Below, one piece after another: positions 1-9,748 of a stretch of 64,000 bases of DNA. The first letter of the stretch is position 1; every line of letters begins with the position of its first letter. Made by a program: the position numbers and the translations under genes. The notes beneath the pieces were generated by a model. It ran no database searches and was not told where the DNA came from. It saw only the letters and a program-made list of their open reading frames with translations. The stretch comes from Cordia subcordata (Eukaryota > Streptophyta > Magnoliopsida > Boraginales > Cordiaceae): assembly GCA_028554755.1 (NCBI GenBank), contig JAPTOF010000005.1, positions 13,118,001 to 13,182,000 of the forward strand, in the 5' to 3' direction.

Positions 1-675
1 GAGATTCCTGTCGAACTTACTCGATTACAAAGCCTCATCTCAGGCAATATCTCATTGGTGAATCCATTCTCAGATTTAGGATTTTTTATGAAAAGGAATG
101 CTGGCGAAACGGCATTGCAATATAAGCGACTCCAGAGTTTTCCGCCAACAATAGACCTAAGCAACAACATCCTCACTGGACCAATCTGGCCGCAGTTCGG
201 GAATCTGAAATATTTGCACGTTTTGGATTTGAAGTTCAATAACTTAACAGGAACCATTCCAGGTAATCTGTCAGGTCTGACGAACATAGAGACTCTAGAT
301 TTATCTCATAACAACTTACATGGATCAATACCTGCCTCTTTGGTGGCTCTTAGCTTTCTGTCAGAGTTTAGTGTAGCATACAACAGGCTATCAGGCATAA
401 TCCCTTCAGGAGGCCAATTTTCGACGTTCCTAGACTCGATCTATGAGGGGAATGCAGACCTGTGTGGAGTCAAACTTAATCCCTGTAAATACAACAACAC
501 TCAAATTCCCGAAGAATCACTTGGCAACTTATCAGAGAAACTAGAAATGGCTACCTTCAGCGAGATGGCCATTGGAGTTGGTGTCTTCTTCTTCTTTGTT
601 TCTTTTGTCCTTGAAATGTACACAAATTTCGTCTGGAACTTCTTAATTTCTCGGGGGCTTTTAAATGTTGTTTGA
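1..675 (+). CDS. PSKR-like LRR receptor-like protein, 3' part (copy 1), cut by the window edge
   Basis: The frame is open from base 1 to the stop at 673-675, so the gene begins outside the window. The visible part starts in the island-domain region (residues like ELTRLQSLISGN, then FFMKRN) and continues through the last LRRs (IDLSNNILTGPIWPQFGNL, LDLSHNNLHGSIP). It then carries the SVAYNRLSG and GGQF motifs and the Cys pair NADLCG...NPC that close PSKR ectodomains. A hydrophobic segment (IGVGVFFFFVSFVL) and a short tail ending in LISRGLLNVV follow. In PSKR1 a juxtamembrane region and a Ser/Thr kinase follow the membrane segment. Here the protein stops, and nothing kinase-like follows. The expected role is a plasma-membrane receptor-like protein whose ectodomain is of the phytosulfokine-receptor type. 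Ligand binding is inference. The island domain is closer to PSKR than that of copy 2. Confidence 0.85.
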   Translation, partial: EIPVELTRLQSLISGNISLVNPFSDLGFFMKRNAGETALQYKRLQSFPPTIDLSNNILTGPIWPQFGNLKYLHVLDLKFNNLTGTIPGNLSGLTNIETLDLSHNNLHGSIPASLVALSFLSEFSVAYNRLSGIIPSGGQFSTFLDSIYEGNADLCGVKLNPCKYNNTQIPEESLGNLSEKLEMATFSEMAIGVGVFFFFVSFVLEMYTNFVWNFLISRGLLNVV

Positions 676-935
676 TTCCATTTGACAACGATCTGAGAAA
701 AGAGAGCTCATGTTCAGAGGAAGATACTCCAAGGATCAACCAGCTAAATGATAACTATGATAGCACTGCACTATTATGCCTACATGATCAGAAGGAAAAT
801 ATTAGTTTTTTAAAGTTTGTGTCTTTGCATACCTTTATCTATTTGAATAATAACAGATTATTACACTTTGTAGCAACTCTTTGATATATACTATCATGTA
901 TATATACTTGATGCAAGGGTTTATACTGATGCCAT
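676..935 (+). other. 3' flank of copy 1, shared with copy 2
   Basis: This stretch is nearly identical to the bases after the stop codon of copy 2 (11911-12135). It includes the tract ttccatttgacaacgatctg and the atgtatata motif, so the two genes were duplicated with their 3' flank. It probably includes the 3' UTR. An open frame at 672-884 is conserved only because the two copies are recent duplicates. Confidence 0.7.
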
Positions 936-1327
936 TTTTAGGCCCCTCGAGGACTATTTACAATTAAGATCACTAGTTTTCAAAAAATCTAACGATCTCT
1001 TTTGTTAGATGGGTACCAACAATATTTAGAAGATTAGAATAGAATCTTGTGTATATGGAGGCCCTGCCCCACTACCATACTATGGCTTGCTATTTGTTAT
1101 GATGAAGTTCCCAACTCCTTGCTCGGTTATGGCATGAAATTTGCGCTCAAGCCTTCAAAATAGGGACGAATACAATTGTTGCCTTCTAATTCCTTACTTT
1201 TTATACCAAGTTTGACTTTTCTCGATTGTACCTTTTATTGCTTTGCCCCCCAAGCTACAGTGGAAGGTTCATTTGCCCCCCCCCCCCCCCCGGAGGGGGG
1301 GGGTTGGATCGGATTTTGCCCAATATA
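936..1327 (-). repeat. 3' LTR (low-coordinate) of the 936-4418 element
   Basis: This is the direct-repeat partner of 4016-4418. The outer end is mutated (ttttaggcccc where the partner has tgtcaggcccc). A C-run followed by a G-run at about 1276-1304 is specific to this copy and could form a hairpin. Confidence 0.65.
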
Positions 1328-1554
1328 ATTACTCCCCCACTCTTTATGTCTTGAATTCTTTTAAGACATGAGTAATGTTCTAATTTTCATGCACAGTCCT
1401 AGTCACGTAGACGCATTTTCTAATCTTTATTCATGCGCCACCTTTGGTAGCTTTAGTTCATCTTTGTGTGCGTTTTTTTAAAGAACACCAAGGGTATGAA
1501 TACTTCTCTATCTTTACATTGCGTTAAGAATAGAAAGGCTGAAAACTACAATAA

Positions 1555-2035
1555 CGTACCTGATGAAAATTTAGTGCAAAAGGAGTTAGCAATGGACTTC
1601 TATGGTTGAAAATGTCAATAGTAGGACCGGCCTGATGAAAAGTCAAGGGTCGAATCTGTAGATAGTGGGCCCGATGAAACTTCCATGAGGGCCTGATGAA
1701 AATCAAAGGCCGAAAATATCATACCAGGCCTGATAAAATTCGAGGGCCAACAACTTCAATTGTTCCCGTGATGAAGACTTAAAAACATCATACCAGGCCC
1801 GATAAAAATTGAGACTCGAAAAAATCATTTTGGGCTGGATGAAAATCAAAGGGCGAAAACTATCATAGCAAGCCTGACGAAAATCGAAGACTGAAAACAT
1901 CAATTGTAGGCCTGAAGAAAATCAAAGGCCTAAAATATCAAGTACGGGCATGATGAATATCAAAGGCCGAAAACATCAATAGAGGATTCAATGGAAAATT
2001 TAGGGCAAAAACATCCATAGTAGGTTGATGAACAG
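1555..2035. repeat. Degenerate minisatellite, about 38-bp unit
   Basis: About ten diverged units of the form cctgatgaaaatcaaaggc followed by cgaaaatatcataccagg are repeated head to tail. The best-preserved neighbouring units begin near 1875 and 1912, about 38 bp apart. The array lies inside the LTR-type element and has no coding sign. Confidence 0.7.
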
Positions 2036-3368
2036 GCCGAAATTTTTTATACATGACACATTAATTAAATAGAATTTAGACTCATCTTTTCTATTTAAAG
2101 ATGAAGTTTGTGATTTATCGATTGACAATAAATAAAATTTAGATACACGACACATTTAATCTATCACACTTACCACGAATAGCCTCTTGTCCCATGACAT
2201 GAAAGTTGCAAAAGCTTTCTATTTACGTTGAGAAATAAATTTGTAAACAAAGTAATCTTTCTACAAAACCTCACTATCTCTATTCTTTCTCTTCGTATTT
2301 GAGGGAAACCAAACAAATTATGCTAGTATGGCCACAACCAGACCTCAACTCAGGTGCTTGTTCCAAAATCAAATGATTACATAAAATTAATAAATCTAAC
2401 AGATTTAGGCTTTAATTTTTTATTTTTTTTGTCATTGAACTACTTCAATTGTGAAAAATTCCAAAAAATACAATTGTAAATGAAGTCATACCATCCCCAA
2501 AAAAAAGGCAAAATTTTTAAAACAGAAAGATGTATTTTCCTTTGAAATGAATCTCAATTGAACTCTCAACTATTCCTAGTAACTGATGCTCTTTTCCACA
2601 TAATTAGCCTTCTCAGATATGTTTCCATCTAAAGAGTATGAGTTCTAACTATTAATCATAACATTCCAATATAGCATAGCTTTACCTGTCAAAAGATTGT
2701 GATAATCAAACTAAATAAATTTTTATGTCATTAGGTAGATTTATGTATATGAGATTGACGATAACACAACACAAAAATGATAAGAAACTGGAGAGATGGA
2801 GTAAATATTAAAAATGGCACTCAAAGTATAGAACTTCTTGGATCAAACCCCAACTCGTAGTCATAAAACCCAATTATTCTTCAAGAAAAGAAAAGGAATA
2901 AATCGAAAAGGAAGAAGCACAAAGGAGCAGTGAGACCACTGCAGCTTTCTTTTAACTGCCTTCAAAAAATAAAATTTGCAAGATAGTAGTTTCATTAAGT
3001 TTTAGACCCAAGCTGTAAGCGTCAAACTCCATTTTCAAGATGCTGAACGTGTAAAACAGTTTAGTTTTATAGGCGTAAGAATTGCCGCCATGGCTGAAAA
3101 TTTCCTGACATAAAATAATTAATTAACTAAACAGGACAAAATCACTATCATATTTCTTCAAGCACTAATATAAATCATTTAAAAAAAAAAGTCAAATTTG
3201 CCTATCTCCAAAAGCCGCTTAAAGCCAGGAGTGCTTTAAGTGGCTTCTTAATAAGCCAATCGAAACACCCTCTTAAAAAAGTACTTCTATGTATTACGAG
3301 AGTCATTCATTAAATAATATATTTTCACAATATAAAAAAAGAAAAACAAACAATCAAAAGAGAGTTAG

Positions 3369-3725
3369 AGTCTGTTTGGCCTAGCTTTTGAAGACTCAAA
3401 AGTATTTTTTGTAAGTTTAAAAGCTGAAATTGACTTGTTTGACCCATTTTTAAAGGAGTTTTAAAATAAAAGTTGAAGCTGAAAAAGTTGAAAAATCAAA
3501 AGTTCCAAATTGGAGCTTTTTAGAAAAGACTTTTGAAAAACTTTTTTTATGTCATGTTAAAAATTGTTTTTCTTCATTTTTTTTCAAAAATACTATTTTA
3601 TATTTTTAAAATTCAATATTACTCTCAAAACAACTGAAAGTTTAATTTCTAAAATATCGGGCCAAACAATCAACTGTTTTTATTCAGTTCAACAGCTGAA
3701 ATCACACAGTTAGGCCAAACAGAGC
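3369..3725. mobile_element. MITE with CTGTTTGGCCTA termini
   Basis: The left end carries ctgtttggccta (3372-3383). The right end carries its exact reverse complement, taggccaaacag (3711-3722). The roughly 350-bp AT-rich interior has no coding capacity. Termini of this form are typical of hAT-type MITEs in eudicots. A clean target-site duplication was not found. It is nested inside the LTR-type element. Confidence 0.55.
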
Positions 3726-4015
3726 TTTATAAGACCGTCATACCCGCAGAGTATAAATAAGTCCACAACAATATTAACAAATTCCGAATTGAATCTGGCC
3801 CTTTGACTCAGAGCAAAGTGACAATAAATACCAGTTAGGTGCGAATTCATCCGATGAAGCATGGGTTTTGTTCCTTTCATGCACTCCAAGGCAGAAATCA
3901 ATTCTTGGTTCGGCTTCTCCACGCTTTTGACGCACTTGAGAACAGTCATCAAACATACACGAGAATCACGAGCGGATCTACGACTACGAGAAACAACAAT
4001 GCCTTCTCTTCGTAT

Positions 4016-4418
4016 TGTCAGGCCCCACGGAGGAGCCAAATTGTAGACTCTCAAGGACGTCTTATATTTAAAATCACTAATTTTCGAAAAATTTAGCAAA
4101 TTTTTTGTTAGATGGGCACCATCAATACCTAGAAGGGTAGAATAAAATATAGTGTATATGGCGGTCCTGCCCCACTGCCATACTATGGGTTGCTATTTGC
4201 TATGATGAAGTTCCCAATTCCTTGCTCGTTAATGGCATCAAATTTGCGCCCAAAATTCGAACCTTCAAAATAGGGACGAATATACATGTTGCTTTCTTCT
4301 AATTCCTTGCTTTTCATACTAAGTTTGACTTTCCTTGACTGTACCTTTTACGGCTTTGCCCCCAAGCTAGAACGAAAGGCACATGGGGCTGGTAGGGGAT
4401 CGGGTTTTACCCAATACA
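4016..4418 (-). repeat. 5' LTR (high-coordinate) of the 936-4418 element
   Basis: This is the better-preserved LTR, TG...CA on the minus strand. A minus-strand open stretch crossing its inner edge (3710-4099) resembles no protein I know and is probably chance. Confidence 0.65.
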
Positions 4419-5524
4419 CCATGCACGAGTCTTAATCAATTTTACTGTCATATCTCGTGATACAGTGGCACGTATACATTTAGAGTAATCACAATATATA
4501 TACAAATACAATTCATTAGTACTCTTTTTTGCAACATTAATTAAAATTTCACCCGAATCTTTATTTAATCAAACTTTGCTTATATTTTTCTTTTCGTGTC
4601 CACAGATTATTTATTATTTAGGGAATAATAAATAGTCCTTACGTTATGGATTCTTAGTAGATGAGATTGGTACGTATAAGCATTTACATACATACGTTTT
4701 AGAGCTTGGGATGGATCAGCTTGGAATTCGATAACCAAAAGCACCTTTATCGATTGTTTTCTCTCTGTCTGTTTCTTATTTCTTATTGCTCTAGTAACTT
4801 TTCTTATTTTAGAGAAACAAAGATATTAAAATCTACAATAGTTTACCGATTTTAATGCGGCACATATCCTCATAATTCCATCCTCATAATTCCAATTTGA
4901 AGTTGATAATATTTTATATGCTTCCCTAAATCTTTCAATATATAGATCTTACTAGTTAATTTACTCATATTTACAAAATCAGAAATCTTCTATATTTATA
5001 GTTTTTGACAAATTAATAATAAAGATTTAGTTTCCTGTATAGTTTTTTCTTTCTAAACTTTGTGATCATATTTATTAATGATATTAATTATATATGTAAT
5101 ATTTGTCTTTCAAGAAAAGTGAATATTATGTACTATGTGAATAGTATGTCCCATGTATCACAATTAACAGATTCCTAGTTAAAGGCATTCACTTGAAGGC
5201 AGAAAAATAGTATCGTAACTATTACTATCTGATTCTAGAAAACATATAATTTCCAAATATTCCTTCTTCCTTGTTTACGTCTCGAAAAGGTTCTAGCAGC
5301 TGGATTGGTTGATAATCCAATTATGGATGCGATGATATTTCATATGCTGTATGGGAAATTTGTTAGGAAATTGTTCTTGTTTGGGATGGCCGTTTCTTTT
5401 TTAAAGTAACTTTTTTTTAATAATTAAAAAAAAATCTCTTTTAAAAAATTAATTTTTTTTTACTTTTGGAAAAATTTGAATTTGGAATATTCTTTTAAAA
5501 TTTTAACTTTTTTCTTGAAACTAA

Positions 5525-5757
5525 GGGCCTGTTTGGATTGGCTTTTTTCAAAAGCGCTTTTTTTTTAACAGATTTTGAAAAACAGTTTTTTTTTAGAAGC
5601 TGAAAATTCTGACTTCTAAAAAACACTATATTTGAGTTTTTTTTTTCGGAGTTTCAGCTTTTTTGAAAACTAAATCAATTAGTTATTAGAAATTTAATAT
5701 AACTTTTTCAGGAAAAAAAGTACTTTTTCCTGCAAAAAAATAAATCCAAACAGGCCC
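5525..5757. mobile_element. PIF/Harbinger-like MITE, 233 bp
   Basis: Perfect 15-bp terminal inverted repeats (GGGCCTGTTTGGATT and AATCCAAACAGGCCC) are flanked by TAA on both sides (5522-5524 and 5758-5760). The paralogous flank has one uninterrupted TAA at 14085-14087. A 3-bp TAA duplication with this type of terminus fits a Tourist/Harbinger MITE. The interior is a non-coding AT-rich foldback. Confidence 0.8.
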
Positions 5758-5809
5758 TAAGCCAAGTACTTATTGTAAAAAGAGTGTGATTTTTTGTCAA
5801 GAACAAGAA

Positions 5810-6429
5810 TGTAATGTCTGATCATATCGGTTTGTGGGGTGTTTTGTGACTTATTTATAAGTGAGTGGTATATGTATAACTAATAACTTGAGTTAACTAT
5901 TTTGGGCTAGTTGATTAGAAGCCCAAATAGTTATTAGTTATACCTACAACGCCAATTTTACTCTTGGCCTACTAGTCTCGCTCGTGCCCCTTGGTCCAAA
6001 TTTCTGACATAATGGTACTTAGACCCAATACTAGCCGGTTGTGAAAGCTAAATTCTATGCAGAGCAAAGTGCTACATTTAGTGTGCGGTGGGAGCTGCCT
6101 CTTAAGTCCTACATCGCTTGATCTCGTGTAATTGGAAGCCACCTTTTGAGCCTGCATGAATCATCGCTAGAGTCCTGCACTGTCTGGTCGAATGTGATTG
6201 GGATTGTGTGACCTTGACGAGGACGTTAAGTCCTCAACAGGAGGTGATTGTAATGTCTCATATCGGTTTTGATTTATAAGTAGAGTGTGTGGGTATAAAT
6301 AATAACTTAAGTTAACCATTTTTGGCTAGTCGATTAGAGACTCAAGTAATTATTAGTTATGTGTATAATATCCATCTTACTCCTGGGCCTACAAGTCTCG
6401 CTCATGGGCCTCGGTTTAGGGGCATGACA
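5810..6429 (+). mobile_element. TRIM-type retroelement, 620 bp
   Basis: Two direct repeats, 5810-6009 and 6249-6429, run from TGTAATGTC to GACA. They flank a 239-bp interior without coding capacity. Three bases after the first LTR comes TGGTACTTAGACCC, which resembles the initiator tRNA-Met primer site TGGTATCAGAGCC. A purine-rich AACAGGAGGTGA precedes the second LTR. AAGAA (5805-5809) and AAGGA (6430-6434) are the target duplication. The paralogous locus has the empty site AAGGA at 14139-14143. This is the architecture of a terminal-repeat retrotransposon in miniature, which needs enzymes from elsewhere. Confidence 0.82.
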
Positions 6430-6580
6430 AAGGAATTGTTTCTCTATGGGAAAAAAAAGCCAACAAAGCAAGCAATTTAATGACAAATTTTTGCATTCTA
6501 AATGGAACAATACATTGAATATTGAATTGTCAAACAAAAATTATATTAAACATTGGATGGAATGTGATATATATTAATAT

Positions 6581-9270
6581 ATGTACATAATGAATGAGTT
6601 TGATGGGTCCCACATAGACATATGCTATGTACAGTGTGGAAGCTAGGCCAAAAACCCAGCTATAATATCATGTTAAGAATTCTTAAGGTTCAATCATAAA
6701 AACCAATAAGTCAATATGAGGAGCAGCCTAAAACTTTCTATAGTAATCTTAATTATTGAGATTTTTTCATGTGAGACTTTTATAAATTTTAACAGGTTTA
6801 AGTTAAAAAAATGCCGATGTCTTTTTCAACCTCTAAAATTTTTGATGAGTTATTAGCTTTTCCTGTTCTTATTTGGAGTATTTCCTTGGTGATTACGCAT
6901 ATATATACGTTTAGCTTGAGAATGCTAACGACTAAACCAATTTTTATCTTTTTTTTTTCCCTCTTTTTAATTACCAAAATTAGGCCAACCAAATTACTTA
7001 TCATAAAAAACTAAAAGTGTTATGAAATAACTAAAATACAACAATTGCCTGGATATAACAAATACTACTCAAATTTTCTTTGAGCCCTTCTTGCTTTTCT
7101 CGTTTCTTCTAATTTTTTAACTTCTCCCATTCCCAGCTTTTTATAAGTAAAATTGGGAGACAAAAAATCTGTTTTATTTAATGTTGGGTGATTATACATG
7201 CACAAAGTTGCACAATTTTCTTTCTTAGCCTGCAAATAGCTTTCTTTTCCCATGTATCGATTTTTTCTTCTTGCTTCTAATATTATTGCCAAAACCACCA
7301 TTTTTGACTTTTTGATATGAATGTCCATTTACTTCTTTTCACAACAAAAAGTAATAAGTTTGCGATAGGATGTAAGCTTCAATTTCGATTAACAACCACG
7401 ACCGCTACGGTGGATGCTTAATTTGTCACAACATTTTAATAGTGCGAAAAGCAATTAATTTATTATTACTATTATTTTTGGCTGCTTCATCAGCTAGAAT
7501 ATGTATTAAATTGTTCCCACTCGTAATTTTCATTCCTAATTGATAGAGGATAAATCTAATCCCTCAGTTGTATATTTAAATTATTTGAATTTTTCTTGTT
7601 ATAATCTGATGTGTTTGAGGCGTGCCATATAAATAGTCTGTATTGTAACTTATGCAGTTTTTTTAAGTGGAAAATATCGGTACACCAACATATTTTTTTT
7701 AATTAACTCTTTCATGGTATGAATAGACATTGGCATACGTCGTTAGTTTCTTGACCTGTGTTTTCATCCCACCGTGGCTTCCTCTCCTAATGCTCATGTA
7801 TAGCGGTCGGGAAAGAAATAAGAATAAAAATAAAAAGATTATTAGGAATAGTTACACACTTGCGCTAATGCATAGCGGCTGCGAAATTAAAACTCCACAA
7901 GCAACACGTTCTGATTTGTGTACAAGTGGAAAACGGCATGCTGATTTGTGGTATCCATTTGAAGTAAAAGTTTGAGTTGACCCCTTAGTGTTTGATCAAT
8001 TTCTCTTTAATTCCTTTTTGCTTTCTTGGTTTAAGTGTTTGCTCAATTTTTAACTAAAATCAAATCTCCCTAAATGGAGTCAGCGGCTGTAGGAATGATT
8101 TGGTTTGGGTAAGAAAAAGGTTCATTTTCTAAATAATAATATTAGAGGTAAATATGAAACATGAGTAAAAATGTTAATCTTAACAATGAGTAAAAATGTT
8201 AATCTTAACAATTTTAATCGTTAGTTAATGAATTTAAATGATTATTATTTTAGGAGTAAAGTGTCACTTACCTTACACATCAAAAAGGTTAACTAAAAAA
8301 ATCACATAATCAAATGCTAAGGTATATATATCCTTATATATTGTCTTATCAAAGTCTAAGTCTGTTATTAATAGTCAACCACTACGTCGGCAATCGCTTG
8401 ATGAACCATTTGGTATTTTAGAAAATGAAGTCGAGAAAGGTGAATTTCAATCATTTTGACTTTTAAAATGCGTTTGAAGAAAATGAACGGCATAAGACAA
8501 ACATTTAATGTTCTGGCGCTTAATAATATATCTTGTAAATTAAAATTTTTGGAGGTTTCACCTGGTTGAATGTCGATATCAATATTATATACGAATATAC
8601 CTTGTGTTATAATGAAGAAAACATTTTTATAATAGCTGGGTTATAATTATTTTTTTTTTAAAAAGAAAAAGCAGAGGTTTCTCATCAATTACATAAATCG
8701 CTGGCTTGGGGTGGGGTGGGGTGGGGGCGTTGTGGGGGTTGGGAAGAAGTTAACAGAGAATTTAGTTTTTGATTTTTTATCATAAAAACAAAAATTCATA
8801 AAATTTAATATTTCATGATCTTTTATCGTGAAAACAAACATGGGTGTACATATAGTTAATTGTTAATTTATATAGTTAAGACAATAAGAGCTTTTATAAA
8901 GAGATAGAAGTATTTTTAATATTTTAATAAAAAATATTTTTGAAACTTTTTGAACGGTTGACAAAATGCTAGATGAATAATGTAAGAAAATTTTAAAATA
9001 AAAATAAAAATATTAGATTTTATTTTGTCAATCCAAGTGCTGACTGAATGCAAAAACTAAAAAGATTAAGAGAGATTGGATTTTTGTCATGTAATTTGAC
9101 TTATTAAGGGCAAAAATGTTATTTTGAAATATAGTTAATTTTTGGTTTAACTTTAACTAAGTTGTTAACACGGAGGCCCTTGAAAGGAAAAAAGAAAAAC
9201 TGAGGACTTATTTGGTCTAATAGTTAAAGTAAGGGATTTTAATGTCTTTTTTACTCTATTTTTTCTCTAT
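6581..9270. other. Intergenic, AT-rich, no gene seen
   Basis: I see no supported gene here. Open frames at 6798-7014, 7065-7328 and 7730-7975 are low-complexity or chance. Two small items stand out. One is a 28-bp tandem duplication of a gagtaaaaatgttaatctta unit (about 8163-8212). The other is a G-rich tract of GGGGT runs (8705-8744) able to form a G-quadruplex on the + strand. Confidence 0.6.
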
Positions 9271-9275
9271 GAGTG

Positions 9276-9530
9276 AGTTGAAGAATCAACGCGTCATTGA
9301 TGACTTGATGTTATCATTTCCTGTCTCCTTGTCACTTGAGCTTTGTCTTTCCTGTATCTTGCTTTGATTTTTTCATCTAGACGTGTGCATGCATCTGTCC
9401 ATGTTGAAGGCTTTGCTTTTCCAATTTCCACAGGAACTTGCACACAATCCTCATATTATTTCTGTATTGCTTAGAAGCTCAATATTTAACGAAACAGCAA
9501 CTTGTAATGGACGATGAGATAAGGACCCTG
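9276..9530 (+). pseudogene. Decayed duplicate of the 5' end of copy 2 (leader plus signal peptide)
   Basis: This block repeats 9643-9850 in order: gaagaatcaac, the gagctttgtcttt/cttcgtcttt stretch, then atgttgaaggctttgcttttcc against atgttgaaagttttgcttttcc. The signal-peptide frame is still readable (HTILILFLYCLEAQ here, YTTLILFLFCFEAR in copy 2). After that the similarity to the receptor is lost. It is a local tandem duplication of promoter-proximal sequence and start region, about 0.35 kb upstream of the functional-looking start. Confidence 0.6.
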
Positions 9531-9618
9531 AGCGTGTTATTGAAGCAAAAACGAAAGGCAATAAATATTACTTGGAGAGAACGACGCGCAAACTTAGTTA
9601 GTCTTCCCTCTGATATTG

Positions 9619-9632
9619 GAGTATATATATTT
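9619..9632 (+). promoter_or_regulatory. Candidate TATA box of copy 2
   Basis: A tatatata tract (within gagtatatatatttttc) lies about 120 bp upstream of the ATG at 9749, at the head of the duplicated leader block. Assignment is by position and composition only. Confidence 0.35.
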
Positions 9633-9748
9633 TTCTCTATCATTGACTTGAAGAATCAACACATCATTGTTGTTGACCAGAGCTTCGTCTTTCTTGTATC
9701 TTACTTCGAATTTTCATCTAAAAGAGTGCATGCTTATAAGTTATATCC

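Larger units (their letters stand above)
936..4418 (-). mobile_element. Non-autonomous LTR-type element inserted downstream of copy 1
   Basis: Two direct repeats of about 0.4 kb, 936-1327 and 4016-4418, share long blocks (for example ccatactatgg and aaaatagggacgaata). On the minus strand they run from TGTATTGGG to CCTGACA, a normal TG...CA LTR. A purine-rich tract just inside the low-coordinate LTR (about 1330-1345) fits a polypurine tract and gives the minus orientation. The element is flanked by CCAT (932-935 and 4419-4422). The paralogous flank of copy 2 has a single CCAT at 12217-12220 and no insert, which is a direct empty-site control. I see no gag or pol in the 2.7-kb interior, and no clear primer-binding site. 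The interior instead holds a minisatellite and a MITE. Confidence 0.72.
4419..6580. other. Downstream flank of copy 1, colinear with the flank of copy 2
   Basis: Bases 4419-5524, 5758-5809 and 6430 to about 6580 align in order with 12217-14285 downstream of copy 2. Shared landmarks include ggaataataaatagtcctta/c, ttcttagtagatgagattgg and aaggttctagcagctggatt. No gene was seen. The interruptions are listed as separate elements. Confidence 0.7.

Noticed and set aside
672..884. Open frame FDNDLRKESSCSEEDTPRIN after the stop of copy 1, repeated after copy 2, as a possible continuation of the receptor
   Set aside because: It is in another frame and conserved only between two near-identical duplicates. 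Copy 3 lacks it, and it does not resemble the PSKR juxtamembrane region or kinase.
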